Positions 37,762 to 50,200 of a stretch of DNA of 64,000 bases are shown piece by piece. The position numbers were made by a program, and so were the translations under genes. How positions within the stretch are numbered: the first letter of the stretch is position 1; each line of letters begins with the position of its first letter. The notes below the pieces were generated by a model, which did not search any database, was not told the origin of the DNA, and saw only the letters and a program-made list of their open reading frames with translations. This stretch comes from Hippopus hippopus (taxonomy: Eukaryota; Mollusca; Bivalvia; Cardiida; Cardiidae): NCBI GenBank assembly GCA_946811185.2, contig OX328101.1:19886122-19950121 (forward strand), read 5' to 3'.

Positions 37762-38030
37762 ATGAGTCTTGCTCTGGTAAAAGAGGGCTTAATAAATCTC
37801 TGTGATTCATTATACCAAGCAAGTCATTACATAATTATCAACCCATAGAAATCTATTTTGTCTAACAACCGACTGATTCATGTGGTAGACTTGTTCTTTG
37901 ACTTGCCGAAAATTGAAAAGACAATAGCGAAAAGTGTCGGCACAGGTCAGCCTGCGCGGACTGCGCAGGCTGACCAGGGTCGATACTTTTCCTAGATGCA
38001 CTAAGCCCCCTTTTCACCGAGGATGGCTCT
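37762..38030 (+). mobile_element. Family B MITE, near full length
   Basis: GAGTCTTGCTCTGGTAAAAG..CAGGTCAGCCTGCGCGGACTG..TAAGCCCCCTTTTCACC..GGATGGCTC. Confidence 0.78.
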
Positions 38031-38674
38031 AATATAAATCTACTCGTAGTTATTGTTTTACAAAAACTGTCATTCACGACAAAAATATCAGAATACCTCC
38101 TTTTAAGAGTGGCATTCTCCTGAATCACACAAAGGCTGGTTGAAAATGCAACGCATTTTACATTGAAAACATTCTTTTTCAGACAGTTTCTAATGAAGCT
38201 CTGGTTATTTGATACACTAGCTTTGAGTCTGTAACCAAGATTAAAATTAACAACCGAAAAGGCACGCAAGGCAAGAAATTCTAGTCTCCGTTGGGACCTT
38301 CATCTGAAGCAACTTTTTCATTAAAATTGTCTCTATAAGAAGTTGCCATATAAATCATCACATTCTACTCCGTTATATAACTTACTTTTCCATTACTGCA
38401 CGCAATATTTCAAGCACTAACTTTAACATGCCACAACAATTTAAACTCCTCCATTTTGCAAATCATTGCGCGGAAAGGAAAAAATACAGATTATCAGGAC
38501 TTTTTTCTTTTCCCACATTTTTTTTCAAAAGACTTTTCCCACCAGATTCGTTAATACTCGTTATTGTATTTTAAGGGGTCAAAAATTGGTTTGATTGCTT
38601 GAAACGGGTTTCACGTCGCTTAGAACAGTATGCAGTCACATTGCGGCAACAGTTTACTGAATCAAATGTCTTAA

Positions 38675-38910
38675 CTCTTTTACCATCGACAAAACTTTGG
38701 ACTGGACCAAAATGAAAAAAAAAAAAAAAATGCAGACGACAAATTACATGCTGCTGAAATGATGACTTCTGTCTTTGATAGGGTAGAAAACATTGTTGGA
38801 AAACGAGATAAATGCTGGTAGCCAGCATTTTCCTCGTTTTCCAACAATGTTTTCCAAGGCCTTCCTTTTCGGGGTCGTTAAAACTCGGGATTGAGTGACA
38901 AAGAGTTGAG
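38675..38910 (-). mobile_element. Family C MITE
   Basis: AACTCTTTTACCATCGACAA..palindrome ATTGTTGGAAAACGAGATAA. A partial copy lies just upstream at 38455-38590. Confidence 0.78.
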
Positions 38911-39130
38911 GTCTACGGCCCCTAACTCTCATAGCAAAAGACAGAAGCTGCCGAGATTGGCCAAATAGTCTTTACGAAAACGTAGATGTTACACGATATT
39001 TACCGATAAGTTAATGAGTCTACGGTCCCTAATTCTCATATCAAAAGACCGAAGCTGCCGATATTGGCCGAATAGCCATTACGAAAACGTCGAAGTTTAC
39101 CGCTGAGTTAGGGGTCGTAATCCTTAAATC
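38908..39130 (+). repeat. Family D dimer
   Basis: Same two-unit structure as 16350-16580. Confidence 0.78.
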
Positions 39131-39334
39131 TGTGCAAAATTAAACAGATAAATAGGCATCACCAGACTTTGGCCTGGTACTAAATTTATTGTCATTCATC
39201 GAATCTTGGACTGGTATTCAATTACGTTGTCGTTTCCAGGATCTTGAATTGGTACTAAATTTCGTTTGCGTAATTCCAGTAGGCTATAAACATCCTCGTA
39301 AACAATGGGTATTTGACATGGACTAAGTTTTAAC

Positions 39335-39545
39335 CTTAGCAGGCTGCTAAGCCCGACTCACTGACCTATTGCAGACAGTGTAGATCAAGATCAGACTGCA
39401 CAGAACGTGCAGTCTGATCTTGGATCTACACTGTCTGATAAAGAGATATTTTTCTCTAAAAATAAAAGTTTGAAGTAGTATAATTCAAGTTTTTACTGTC
39501 GGCTTGAAATTTTAATTTAACTTATTTAGAAGGATAAGTGTTATT
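39335..39545 (+). mobile_element. Family A palindromic MITE, full length
   Basis: TAGCAGGCTGCTAAGCCCGAC..palindrome..CTACACTGTCTGATAAAGAG..TTTAGAAGGATAAG. Confidence 0.8.
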
Positions 39546-39944
39546 ATAGTTAAACTGAAGAAATGTTAGGAGCATTTCCCCTTCAGCAAAGTACATGTTT
39601 GTAACTGGAAGACAAATGCACTCTTATATAGGAGGCAATTTGTTCATAAAACAATTTCTTAAGGAAAAATAATGTTATGGTATCATTTATGGCGTTATTG
39701 TACTTGTATTTTAATCCATAGCATATTGTCGAGTCAGTTACGTATATCTGGATCAGATTTCATAGATAACTTCATCTAAGAGATTCGCTATCTGTAGTTT
39801 ATAAAGACACTTTACCTAAAACAATCATATGTTTTACTATCTGGAACTGATTAGAAATCTAAGAAGTCGATTTTTTTCGGTCTAGAGACTAGGATGCAAT
39901 TTGTTAAATCTGTAACTCTTTCAGCGCAAAACATTTAACTCTTT

Positions 39945-40165
39945 ACCAAACGACATTTTTTTTATACTTGTTCAAAATGAGAGCAATTGTAGACGACAAA
40001 ATAAAAGCAACTCATACATTAAAGTTTATTGATTGAATGGTAGAAAACATTGTGGGAAAAGGAGAAAATGCTGGTTACTAGCATTTTCTCCTTTTCCCGC
40101 GATGTTTTCATAAGCCATCTTCAACCGGATCGTTAAAACTCGGGATTGTGTGGTAAAAGGTTAAA
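39945..40165 (-). mobile_element. Family C MITE
   Basis: AACTCTTTACCAAACGAC..palindrome..GTGTGGTAAAAGGTTAA. Confidence 0.82.
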
Positions 40166-40244
40166 CTTCTTTTTCGATGTCTAAAAAATACAAATGTATT
40201 GAAACTCAGAAACATTTTTTTTATCTAAAGACTTGACTGAACAA

Positions 40245-40350
40245 GCAGACGGTATAGATCCAAGATCAGAATGCACATTCTGTGCAGTCTGATCCCGATC
40301 TTCACTACCAGCAAAGGCCCCTGATTTCACCTAAGGCGCTTAAAGGATTA
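40245..40350 (-). mobile_element. Family A, decayed
   Basis: GGTATAGATCCAAGATCAGA..TGTGCAGTCTGATCC. Confidence 0.6.
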
Positions 40351-40359
40351 AAAGTTCCA

Positions 40360-42720
40360 GTCTTTAAAATATCTTCAAGATAAGAAGTTACAAAGGCAAT
40401 GTTCTAGTAAACTGTATTTTTTTCTGTCGACGTTGAACAGAAAAACCTCGAAAGTTGTTAAAATTTCTCTTTTTTTTTTGTATAGTTACAGTAATAAAAC
40501 AGGATATCAGAGAAAATGAAACATTTTTAACGTTATTAAGTTTAAATCGAGTAGTGAATTCTCAAAAAAAATAATTACTTTTACATGTACTTTCTAGGGA
40601 ATATTCTACGCAATTTGTTTCTAAGAACTCAATTAGTATGAGGTTCTTCTACGGCATTTTGTAATAAAAGTATACTTCGACATAGAGAAGATACTGGGGG
40701 TTTTAGACACTGTATTGTTGCCATGGGCAACTCAATGTCCGTTTGCTTACCGCACAGCCTAAGATTATAGTGCATTCAGGTTACTTGCCTGTTTGCCTAC
40801 TGCCCCTCTGTCTATCTTTCTCAATTTGAGAGTTGGAAGCAAAGGGAGACAAAAGACAGTTACTTCCCTTGAAAGCCCTCTACTAATTCATAGGTCCTGA
40901 TTAAGGTATTAATTGGTTTTTATCCTTGATATCCTTTGCACTATTTAGGAATGGTCATTTTCTAGTATCTCCTTCAAAATTTATCAAACACCAAATTCGA
41001 TCTACTAGACGCATTTCGATGGTAATAGAGTGTGAAATTAAATTTACAAATATTATCAAGACCTTACATATGCATCACAAGTCAAATTATAATAAAGGCA
41101 ACACTTCTTAGTAAAGCAAGGATGAAAAGAAAGGATATCAAATAATAGGACCTAGTTGGTGTAACACCAGAACGAAATGCTTCCGGGTCGTAGTATCAAA
41201 AGTAGTCCCAGTTGAAAATTTGATACCAAGCACTTCTGCCACACTGTTTTAACATAAAGTATGAGAGGCCAGGTCTAAAATGTGTTTCTGAAGTTAATTT
41301 GATTGTTTCTTCAGAGAATGAGTGCATTTTATGCATTTCTTTTAGGACTATTTTTTGTTATGTGACCAGGCAAAGAGGCATGGTCTATCACCAGTTAGGG
41401 TCTAGACCGACAGCGATTTTCCAAGGGCCGGCGTGTTTGAAGAGGAATAGCAAAAAAGTTCATCGCTCATGATGCCATTTTCTGCTGCCTTTTGTGGAGG
41501 ACATTGAACATATATTTGAAGGAAAAAAACTAAAAAGCTCTCGCTTCGTCAGGGATTCAACAACAGCCAGTCGAAGACAGTGGTTTTTACTATATTTTCA
41601 ATTAGCGAAAAAGTTACCGGTGTGACACCAGTTGCAATTTGGTATCCTTGGTTGTTCTCTAACAAGGGAGATAATTTGGATTTCACTTTGTCTCCCATTA
41701 CACATTACATTTCTAACCGAGGAAAGGAGAACTCTAAAAGTTGCATAGCCAACTTTCGCGGACATGTAAAAATCGATATCAGCCCATTTTACCTGTATTT
41801 TTTTACATAGAATTATGAAGGGCCTTGGTAGATAAACGCTTATAACTTCATCAATTTTCAGAATCGAAAATTATCTCAAGTGAGGTAAGAAAATTCAATT
41901 TATTCTCTTTCAAATGAACTAAGTTTTATAAATTTCGTAAATGAAACTTTTGGTCCTTTTTTAACTTTAAAATTATAGGTATGGTTTATATAGAATGAAG
42001 AGGAAAAATACTTTTTCCGAAGATAAAAACTGACATATTTGTTGAATTTCCTCTCTTTTTGTTGAAAAGTCAAAATTATCTCAAGTGAGGTCATAAAGCT
42101 TATTCATTGCTCTTTAAATTGGTATAAGTTTGAGTCATTTAAAAAAATAAACTTTTGGTCCTTTTTACAGTTTTTTAATGCCCCTATCCTATTTTTTTGT
42201 TTTTCCGTAATCGCTCGGATTGTGCCGGATTATGCCGATGATGGCCAAGTCTAACTGTAAGATAAGCCGCCCTGGTATCTTTGCTGTGTTACGTAATGTT
42301 ATATTGACAAACGGGCCCCCTGCTATGGTTATGATTAACATGTATCCACATGATTATGAACTCGAATTTTTACCCGGGTTGTTTGATCATGACAGAATCC
42401 CTAAGATTTTTTATTACGTATCTTATAGATCTAATAAAAGACTAGAATTTGATTTTTATGAGATTATTCCCATGGATTTACAATCACTAAGATTAAGATT
42501 TGAAATTAGAAAATGTACGTTTGCTATTTTTACCATTCTTCAGCCATTTTTTTCATTCTTAGATAGATCTATTAATGCCGTATCAAAAGTATTTTTCTGG
42601 CGACAGTTTATAAATTCATGTTCTCTTGCCATTTTCAAACCGGTCCTTGACCTGTCACATCATATAGAAGGCTTTTGAAAACATTGAAGAAAGGGTTTAA
42701 ATGCTGGTTAGTAACATATA
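40360..42720. other. No supported gene
   Basis: Contains a 152-codon open stretch at 42220-42678 whose product is unrecognised and whose upstream and downstream context shows no splice or promoter signal. Confidence 0.35.
41866..42170 (+). repeat. Direct repeat, ~100 bp, 200 bp apart
   Basis: AAAATTATCTCAAGTGAGGT..AAACTTTTGGTCCTTTTT at both places. Confidence 0.7.
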
Positions 42721-42999
42721 GCCAACTTTCACGGACATGCTTTATCAGCAGTCTCGCATATCAACAAATCGATGAAAATAACCGATATTATACGTAAAGT
42801 TTCGGGATTTTCCGGAGTTTGGCAAACATAAACCGCGTATAATCTATTCATAATCGATAGTCCGCAGCTGTAAAAGATAAGAATAACGTAACATTACGTA
42901 ACAGGATAACAGTAGCCCTGCTTCAAATTCACAATCCTTGCCTAGACCGACATTTTGTTTTCGGGTTTCCACCTTAACTCTTTGTCTGCTAAAAGCCAT

Positions 43000-43090
43000 T
43001 GTAGCCCCTGTAGATCAGTATCAGACAGCACAGAATGTGCACCCTCATCAGACTACACATAATCTTAGACTTACACCATCAGATACTGCG
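43000..43090 (+). mobile_element. Family A, decayed
   Basis: GTAGATCAGTATCAGACAGC..CACAGAATGTGCA..GACTTACACCATCAG; a second decayed copy lies at 43325-43390. Confidence 0.5.
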
Positions 43091-43469
43091 AGATTTTTCT
43101 TTGGAAAGAACATTGCTATATTTGGGCTTTGTTTGACGGTTCATACTTCATTCATTCTTCGGTTTAAGGGTTGAGTTTTGATGCTCTTAGATTAAAGTTC
43201 TGATTCTTGCTGTTCGGCCGTTTGTGCGACTAAGTGCACTTTTAGCTGACAATGTAGACCAGTAATAAACTTCACAAAAAGCAGTCTAATCTTGAAACCT
43301 TATCCGTCCAAATTCAATTTTGCTGACAGTGTAGATTAATAACAGGCTGCACAAAACAAGCAGACTGATCTTGGATCTGATCGACTCTATACATCGATTT
43401 TTTTCTTAAATTCTTGATACCGAAATATCACCAGGTTGCTGAATTCAGCAGAAAATTCGAAGCTTTTGG

Positions 43470-43590
43470 AGTACCGGTTTAATCCTTTACCATACACTCC
43501 CGAGTTTTAACGTTCTGTGCAGTCTGATTTTGATCTAAACTGTCCGCAAAAGATCCCTGAGTCGCGTTTAACAGCCTACAGGTTAGAACA
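43470..43590 (-). mobile_element. Family C/A chimera
   Basis: A family C end (CCTTTACCATACACTCCCGA, GTTTTAACG) runs straight into a family A half (TTCTGTGCAGTCTGATTTTG..GTCGCGTTTAACAGCC). Confidence 0.55.
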
Positions 43591-44439
43591 TTTCATAGTT
43601 CAACCAACGGCAGATGTCGGTTGAGATAGCGAGGAGGGATCGGCATCAGACTGAACGGACGTACTCTGGTAGGCCTATTTATCTTCTCCGATACCTGGTA
43701 GCCTTGAATTCATCCATTTACAGCTTTTACCAAACAATCTTCCTAGTTTTGAACGAACAAACAAACGAAAGAACGTTTGAACGTTTGAAAGAAAGAAAGA
43801 AAGTGTCGGATACAAAGTGGCAATAACTGAAAGTTTTGAACGACTAAAAGGCAAAAACGAAAGAAGACGGTAAAGTAGAAGGTTTTTTTTCCTGATCCCT
43901 GGCCTGTCTGACCGGAAACCGCCTGCACTTTTCAATATTAAGGAATTCTTTACAGCCGAAAAAAAAAAGTTTCCTTTCATATGAAGCCATAGATGTTTAC
44001 TCTTTACTAAACGATTCAAATTTAGTCTCTTTTAGATGGAATTCATATATTGATATAATTTTTACCTTTAAATGACCATGTTTCCAACTTGATCTGTAAG
44101 ACCAGGGATGGTATATAACATATACGATCCCTGGTAAGACCTGATTGCCAGTGACTTGCATGAGGGACTGCATTCACAAACCGTTCTAAAAACTGCTGTA
44201 TTGAAACACTAGCTGTACCATCTTGCAAATAAAGGGCATCGTATAATGACGAAGTAAAGGGATGAAAAAAGAGCGAAATCGTTTATAAAAAAACGATTTT
44301 TTCTCCCAAACAATATAATATAGAAAATATCAAGAAAAATTTGTTTGTCAACCTACGAAGAAACAAGCCCTCTCACGTGTCCTATCGGTCAGTGGTGAGC
44401 ACAATTGTAAACTTTGGAGTGGATAAATTCCTATGTGGC

Positions 44440-44690
44440 CTGAAACACGCGGAGAGGGGGCATTGGGACATTTGCGTAAAGTGTCGTCTCGTATCAGCCT
44501 GCGCAGTCCGCGCAGACTAATCCGAAACGACACTTTCCGCTTTTATGTAATTTTCTTTTTTTGGGCGTATACTGAAGAACAAATTCTAATGTACCGGTAG
44601 TCATAAAGTGCCGTCTCGGATTAGCCTGCGTGGACTGATCCGAGACCACAGTTTACGCAAATGTCCGAATGCCCCTTTTCGTGTGATGCT
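44440..44690. mobile_element. MITE with GGGGCATT(C/G)GGACATTTGCG ends
   Basis: Inverted ends, with two inner hairpins around GCCTGCGCAGTCCGCG and GGATTAGCCTGCGTGGACTG; a relative of family B by its core. Confidence 0.65.
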
Positions 44691-45274
44691 CGCCATTTAT
44701 GTACAAACAAAAGTAAAAAAAAGAAATGAATCTAGAAATCCAAAGACATGTTATCGGTACAATGGGGGCCATTCCTGTAAATTAAATTGTCTCCCTTACC
44801 AGATAAAGACTAAAGGTAACCAAATAACAGATTGGTCCTTTCACCTGTATTCCTTTGTTTTTATCCCTGGTTCCCTTGGGGATGTTGCGATAAATATAGT
44901 AGTGATTTATGATGTATGTGTAAGGTCCCCTAGTAATTCAAATCAAATTCTCTTCTTAATCATCAGGAACTATGTGTATATCAATTTGTTAAAGAATCTA
45001 ACTAGATTTACTTGAAATATTATCTCAAGAACATAGTGCAAGAAAATCAAGGATAAAAGCCAAGTAAACCCCTTATCAGGACCAATGTAGTACTGGAGAG
45101 GAATCAAGGGAAATAACTGAAGAATGGCCGTCATTCCAAGTTCATCTATAAATAAGTGACTTGTTGGTTACCCGAGAGCTCCGAATAAACCTTGAGAAAA
45201 GACAATGCCAGTCTAGAAATAAGGCCTAAATAATTGCAAGTTTAAGGTTGCTCTTAGCCAGATTATCTCAACAA

Positions 45275-45335
45275 AATGGACAGTGTAGATCAAAGATCAG
45301 AATGCCTTTTTTCAGTCTGATATCAATCTTTAGTG
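45275..45335 (+). mobile_element. Family A, decayed
   Basis: GGACAGTGTAGATCAAAGAT..CAGTCTGATATC. Confidence 0.5.
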
Positions 45336-45399
45336 GCCGCATTTAGGCGGCTTTAGTTGTGAAGGCGACTGAGGGTCAATTAAGGCTTCTGTTCCCGTC

Positions 45400-47221
45400 T
45401 GTTCTGGTTGGTTTTTAGGCTGACCCCGATCACGTGATTAATCAGCCACGCACGAGATTGCTCAGTGAGTAGTCAACGTTTGAGTGGGCAGAACATGTAT
45501 GGTGTTTTGCAGAGAGACCCAGACAATTTGATCCGGAAAAAATGAAGTAAGTGTCTTATTTATTTGAAATTTGTAGATATTTTTCATGAATAATCAAAGT
45601 ATGTGTAAATCTAGATCTAGCATGGTACACATGGTTGCAAATTACGATTGTTTTATTTTCTCGCAAATTATCGCCGGCGTCCTAGGAAAAGGCAGCAAAT
45701 TCTAGTTGCAGCGTTCTTTTTTTTCAAAATGTTTTTGAAAGCCGTCTTTGTCAGAATCATTCAAGTATGGGAATGTTTGGAGGAATTTTCTCTAGCCTAT
45801 TTTCAACAGTGAATTAAAAATTTTAGGGTAGAAAAATTTCAATTACAGTATACTGAGGCAAGTCAAAGAGTATCCTTAAAATGATGAACTCTTTACCAAA
45901 GGACGAAATTTTGGTCTTGACCAAATTGAAATCATTTGCAGACAACAACAACAACAAAAATATAGCTCAAAAGATGACTGCTGTCTTTGACAGGGTAGAA
46001 AACATTGTGGGAAAAGGAGAAAATGCTGGTAACCAGCATTTCCTCCTTTTCCCATAATGTTTTCAAATGACTTCTTCCTCAGGGTCATTAAAACTCGGGA
46101 TTGTGTGGTAAAAGGATAACATAATTAATATTGGTGTATTTATTACCCTTTAGTTTGTATTGGAGTTTAACGCCATTTTAACAGCTTAGGTCATATCATG
46201 GCGGTCAGTGACGCACCCATGTGTTTCCTGGCTTTCCCACACCGGTACTGACACAAAGCCACTGACTACTTTTCTCACATGCATCAGAGGTGAGGGGCGA
46301 AAATTCGCCGGAAAGAAAGTTCGTCGCAACCGGGTATCGAACCTGCAACCTCCAGGTCATGAGTTAGATAGGCTAACCACTGAGCAACCCCACCAGGCTT
46401 TATTACCGTTCACCAGAAGACAACATTACTTACCAGTCCAAATTGCAAGCCTTTCAAGATGAAAAATTTAATGTGACTCAAATGATGAAACTTGTTTTTG
46501 AAGGACTAGAAAACATGGTTAAAGAGAAAATGCTAGTTATCAGCATTTTCTCCTTTTCGGTCAATGTTTTCAAACGTCTTTTCCTCAGGGTCATTAAAAC
46601 TGAATATGGGATAAAGGGTTAAAAATATACACTTATAAAGAAATAGAATTTTTTACGTTGTTTGTTAATGACTATACAAAACTTGGATTTTATTTTTTTT
46701 CTTTGTAGATTTACAATATGCCCAAATTTGGACTTTGTTGAGGTAAGAATCACTTTACATGAGGTAATTAAAAGTCAATTTGAGCACATATAAAATTATA
46801 AAAAAATCTGTCCATGTAATGATGGATAACTTATCAACAATTTCTAAAATTCTGAAATACAATATTTATAATATGAGACATTGAGGTATGACTTTGATAT
46901 ACATGTACTTCTACCTGCCTAAAAATCAGAATTTAAATATAACCTGGTAGTTCTAACCTGATTGTCCGCCATGGTGTCAAGCGTATAAGACAATATGGTT
47001 GCCATATACTGTTGAAGGGTAGCAAACTTCGAAAGTTTGAAAAAAAAAAATGAGATGCACTCAAACTGTGCCATTTCACTAAGATGCCACACTCTACCTT
47101 CAAATTACAACATCCTGCCTTAATTTATGAGGCCATCCCCTGGAGTCAGCCACTAATAAATGAAAAAGAAAACAGTATCATGAATGTTAATCTTACTCTG
47201 TCGACATACCTACATATTTTG

Positions 47222-47264
<43 letters not shown>

Positions 47265-50200
47265 CGGTGTTTTTTTTTTTTTTTTTTTAAATAATTTCAA
47301 TTATACCAAATAAATCAATAGATTAATACTTAACCAAAAAACCCAAAATGGCCAACAAATATTGTCTTGCTAAACCTTAAGATTGCTATGTTGATGAAAC
47401 ATACATTATCAGTCTCTAAGACAAACCATCTTAAAGCAGTTCCAGATATATTCTGACCCTCATGACATCAGTTTATGCATATTCTTACATTATGTCTCTT
47501 ATATCCTGTAACACCCTTTATGGTTCTAAGACTAAGTAGATCTACTTCTTGTGAAAACTTGATGATGCTCCTTGACCACCCCCTTCTTGCTACAACCCAA
47601 CCACCAAAAAAACTCACTGCATATAAATGTCAATATTACTAGCATTATTTGCAAAGACGCTTCAATAAAACAGGAAATTAACTATCAATCATCTGACACT
47701 ATCATAGATAAGTCACATTACATTGATCATGTAGATTGGTAGATCAGTCAACAGTTATTTATAGGTCTCACTATATTGCATATTAAAACTCTAAAGTGGT
47801 TGTCTTTGTACTAAATATATATGTTTTTACACGTGATTGTCTAAGAATTCATCTAAAAGTAGGGTATTGTGGATGGGACAACCACAATAATTTAGCAGTT
47901 ACTACATCACACACATTACTGCATCATTTATGATTTTACATAGATTATTGAGGCTAAACTTTGTTCATTTTCATGAATCACAAATACTTAATTGTCACTT
48001 TATGTAGAAATGATTAGATCTAGACCAATTACAGTCAGGTATACTCATGAATATGATTTAGATTTTCTGCGAGAAACAGATCAGTAAAGGACATGTTTCT
48101 TAACCCAAGTGACAGTATGGACCAACTGCTGGTGAACAAGTGGCCTTCTATTGACTAAAAAACATCTATTTTATTAATTATGAATTACATAATTATTGTC
48201 CTCAAAATAATAGTGACTTAGCACCAAATTTCATTCAATGTTTAACAGCTACATACAAATAACAAGGATGTAATGTGTCAAGAATTTGCATGAAAGCATT
48301 TGTATTGGGCATGACTCCTTAAATTATAGTTCTGACTCTTACTATTATTTTGCTCAAAAGACTCTTAATGTTTTGGCTAATACAATGTTCATCAATGGCT
48401 TTTGAGTTACCGAGTAGAGCAGAATAGACTCTTGTAGAAGAACTGTGTCCAAGTTTTTAAAGTTTTAAGTTTGTGGCCAATGTATTCAAAGTATTTCATT
48501 AGTTGACAGGTAACAGAAGACATAAAAGTTTACAACAGATGGATCTTTTAAATCAGCACCATGTTTATGAAATTGATAGGTTTGATACATTTTGAGGTAT
48601 CCTAACACGATGTGTGTCTGTAAGACACACATTAAGTTAAAAACATGTTTGAGATTTAGTAAACCAAAGGGATTTGTAATAGCCACCAAGGTATGGTCAG
48701 CATACCTTATTATATGTTGAGGATTTTAACTCCTAAAAATGAAAGTGCATGTAATTTCTTACTACTCTTAGTGTGTTTTTCTGATCTATTATTATATGCC
48801 TCCTTTAACCCTTTACCAAATGATCCTGCTTCGTTGTAATCCTAAAGAAATATTAAGACTTTTAAAAACATTGTGAGAAAAAGAGGAACAACATTTTTTT
48901 CTTTATTCACAGTGTTTTGCTACCTACAAAGATAATTTGCAGCATTTGAGCCACCTGTAATATGTCATCTGCAATGTTTCCAAGTAGACAAATCCAATTT
49001 ATCATTTGGTAAAGATCTTTTTCTGCAGGGTTCATTTTAGTTTTTGTCTGAGGTGGGCTCTTGGCTCCTAAATCATTTTTGCATGGGCCAAGCTAATTGA
49101 GGTAAAATACCTTTAAGGAAACTGGCCAAAACATGGAAAGACAGTTTCAATCAAAACTAAAGATTTGTAAATATGAGCGAATAAAAATAAAAATCATACT
49201 TTCAATGTTGACCAAATACTGCAAAAATTTAATTTTAGAGAAACTGGAGATCAACAGGCAAGTAATTGTTACTGCACCTGATTACCCTTTTTGTGGCCCA
49301 CCCAGCCAACCATTAACTTCTTGTTGCATTGATTTATATACCATATTTTTTTGTACAGAAACTTGTTCTGAAATGAACACTGCATTTCTTTTTACCCAAG
49401 TCCCAAGCAATTCCTGTGTTGCTAAGGATCTTAGAAATATTAATTCTTTATCTCATACAACTTTTGATGTAGAGGATCTTAGATCCAGAAGTAAACAAGA
49501 AATAATTCATTAGCATTAGGATCTTAAATCCAACTTTGATAAGACTGATCATGAAAAAAAAAAGCAGAATTTGAATGATAGCTTGATAAGTGAGTAAAAT
49601 CTGTTCATGTAAATTCTGAAAATGGATTGTATTAAGTACATGTGTACTTATCTTTTTTTGAAAAAAATGAGTTACAAATTAGAATACATAAAACAAAATT
49701 AGTTTTATACTTCATTGCTCAGAAAGGTTGCCCTTGCCCAATTGATGATTACCTTGGACTGGTTAGAATCCAGGAAACACAGCAGAGAGATACATGTAGT
49801 CAGGACAGAGTTGATTACTGGGTTGCATCCAGGAAAAATTTGTCTTTTGACCAAGATTTTTTTATCATAAACAATTAAAAATATAGAGATAAACTGTCAC
49901 CAATGACGGATCAAGGCAAGTCAGAAAGGTTTGTCAGTCTATTCAGGGGCAGCAAGATTTTTTAATCATGAACAAACAAAAGTAAAGAGATAAACTGTCA
50001 CCAATGATAGATCAAGGCAAGTCAGAAAGGTTTGTCGGTCTATTCAGGGGCAGCAGCTGTGTTTCATTTGCAAAGTTAACCTTATCTGAGCCCTTTTATC
50101 AAAACCAAAGTACATGTCACTGAAAAACAATTTTATCAGTGAAAAAAAAGATCCATTTTCACAAGTTATGTGAATGCATTTATCTTACCTTTAGACTGAC

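Noticed and set aside
42220..42678. 152-codon frame as a gene
   Set aside because: No recognisable domain, GTG/ATG start without context, no splice or promoter signals, and its end runs into a family C fragment. A chance frame cannot be excluded.
49133..49513. 126-codon frame
   Set aside because: No motif, AT-driven composition and no splice borders of note.
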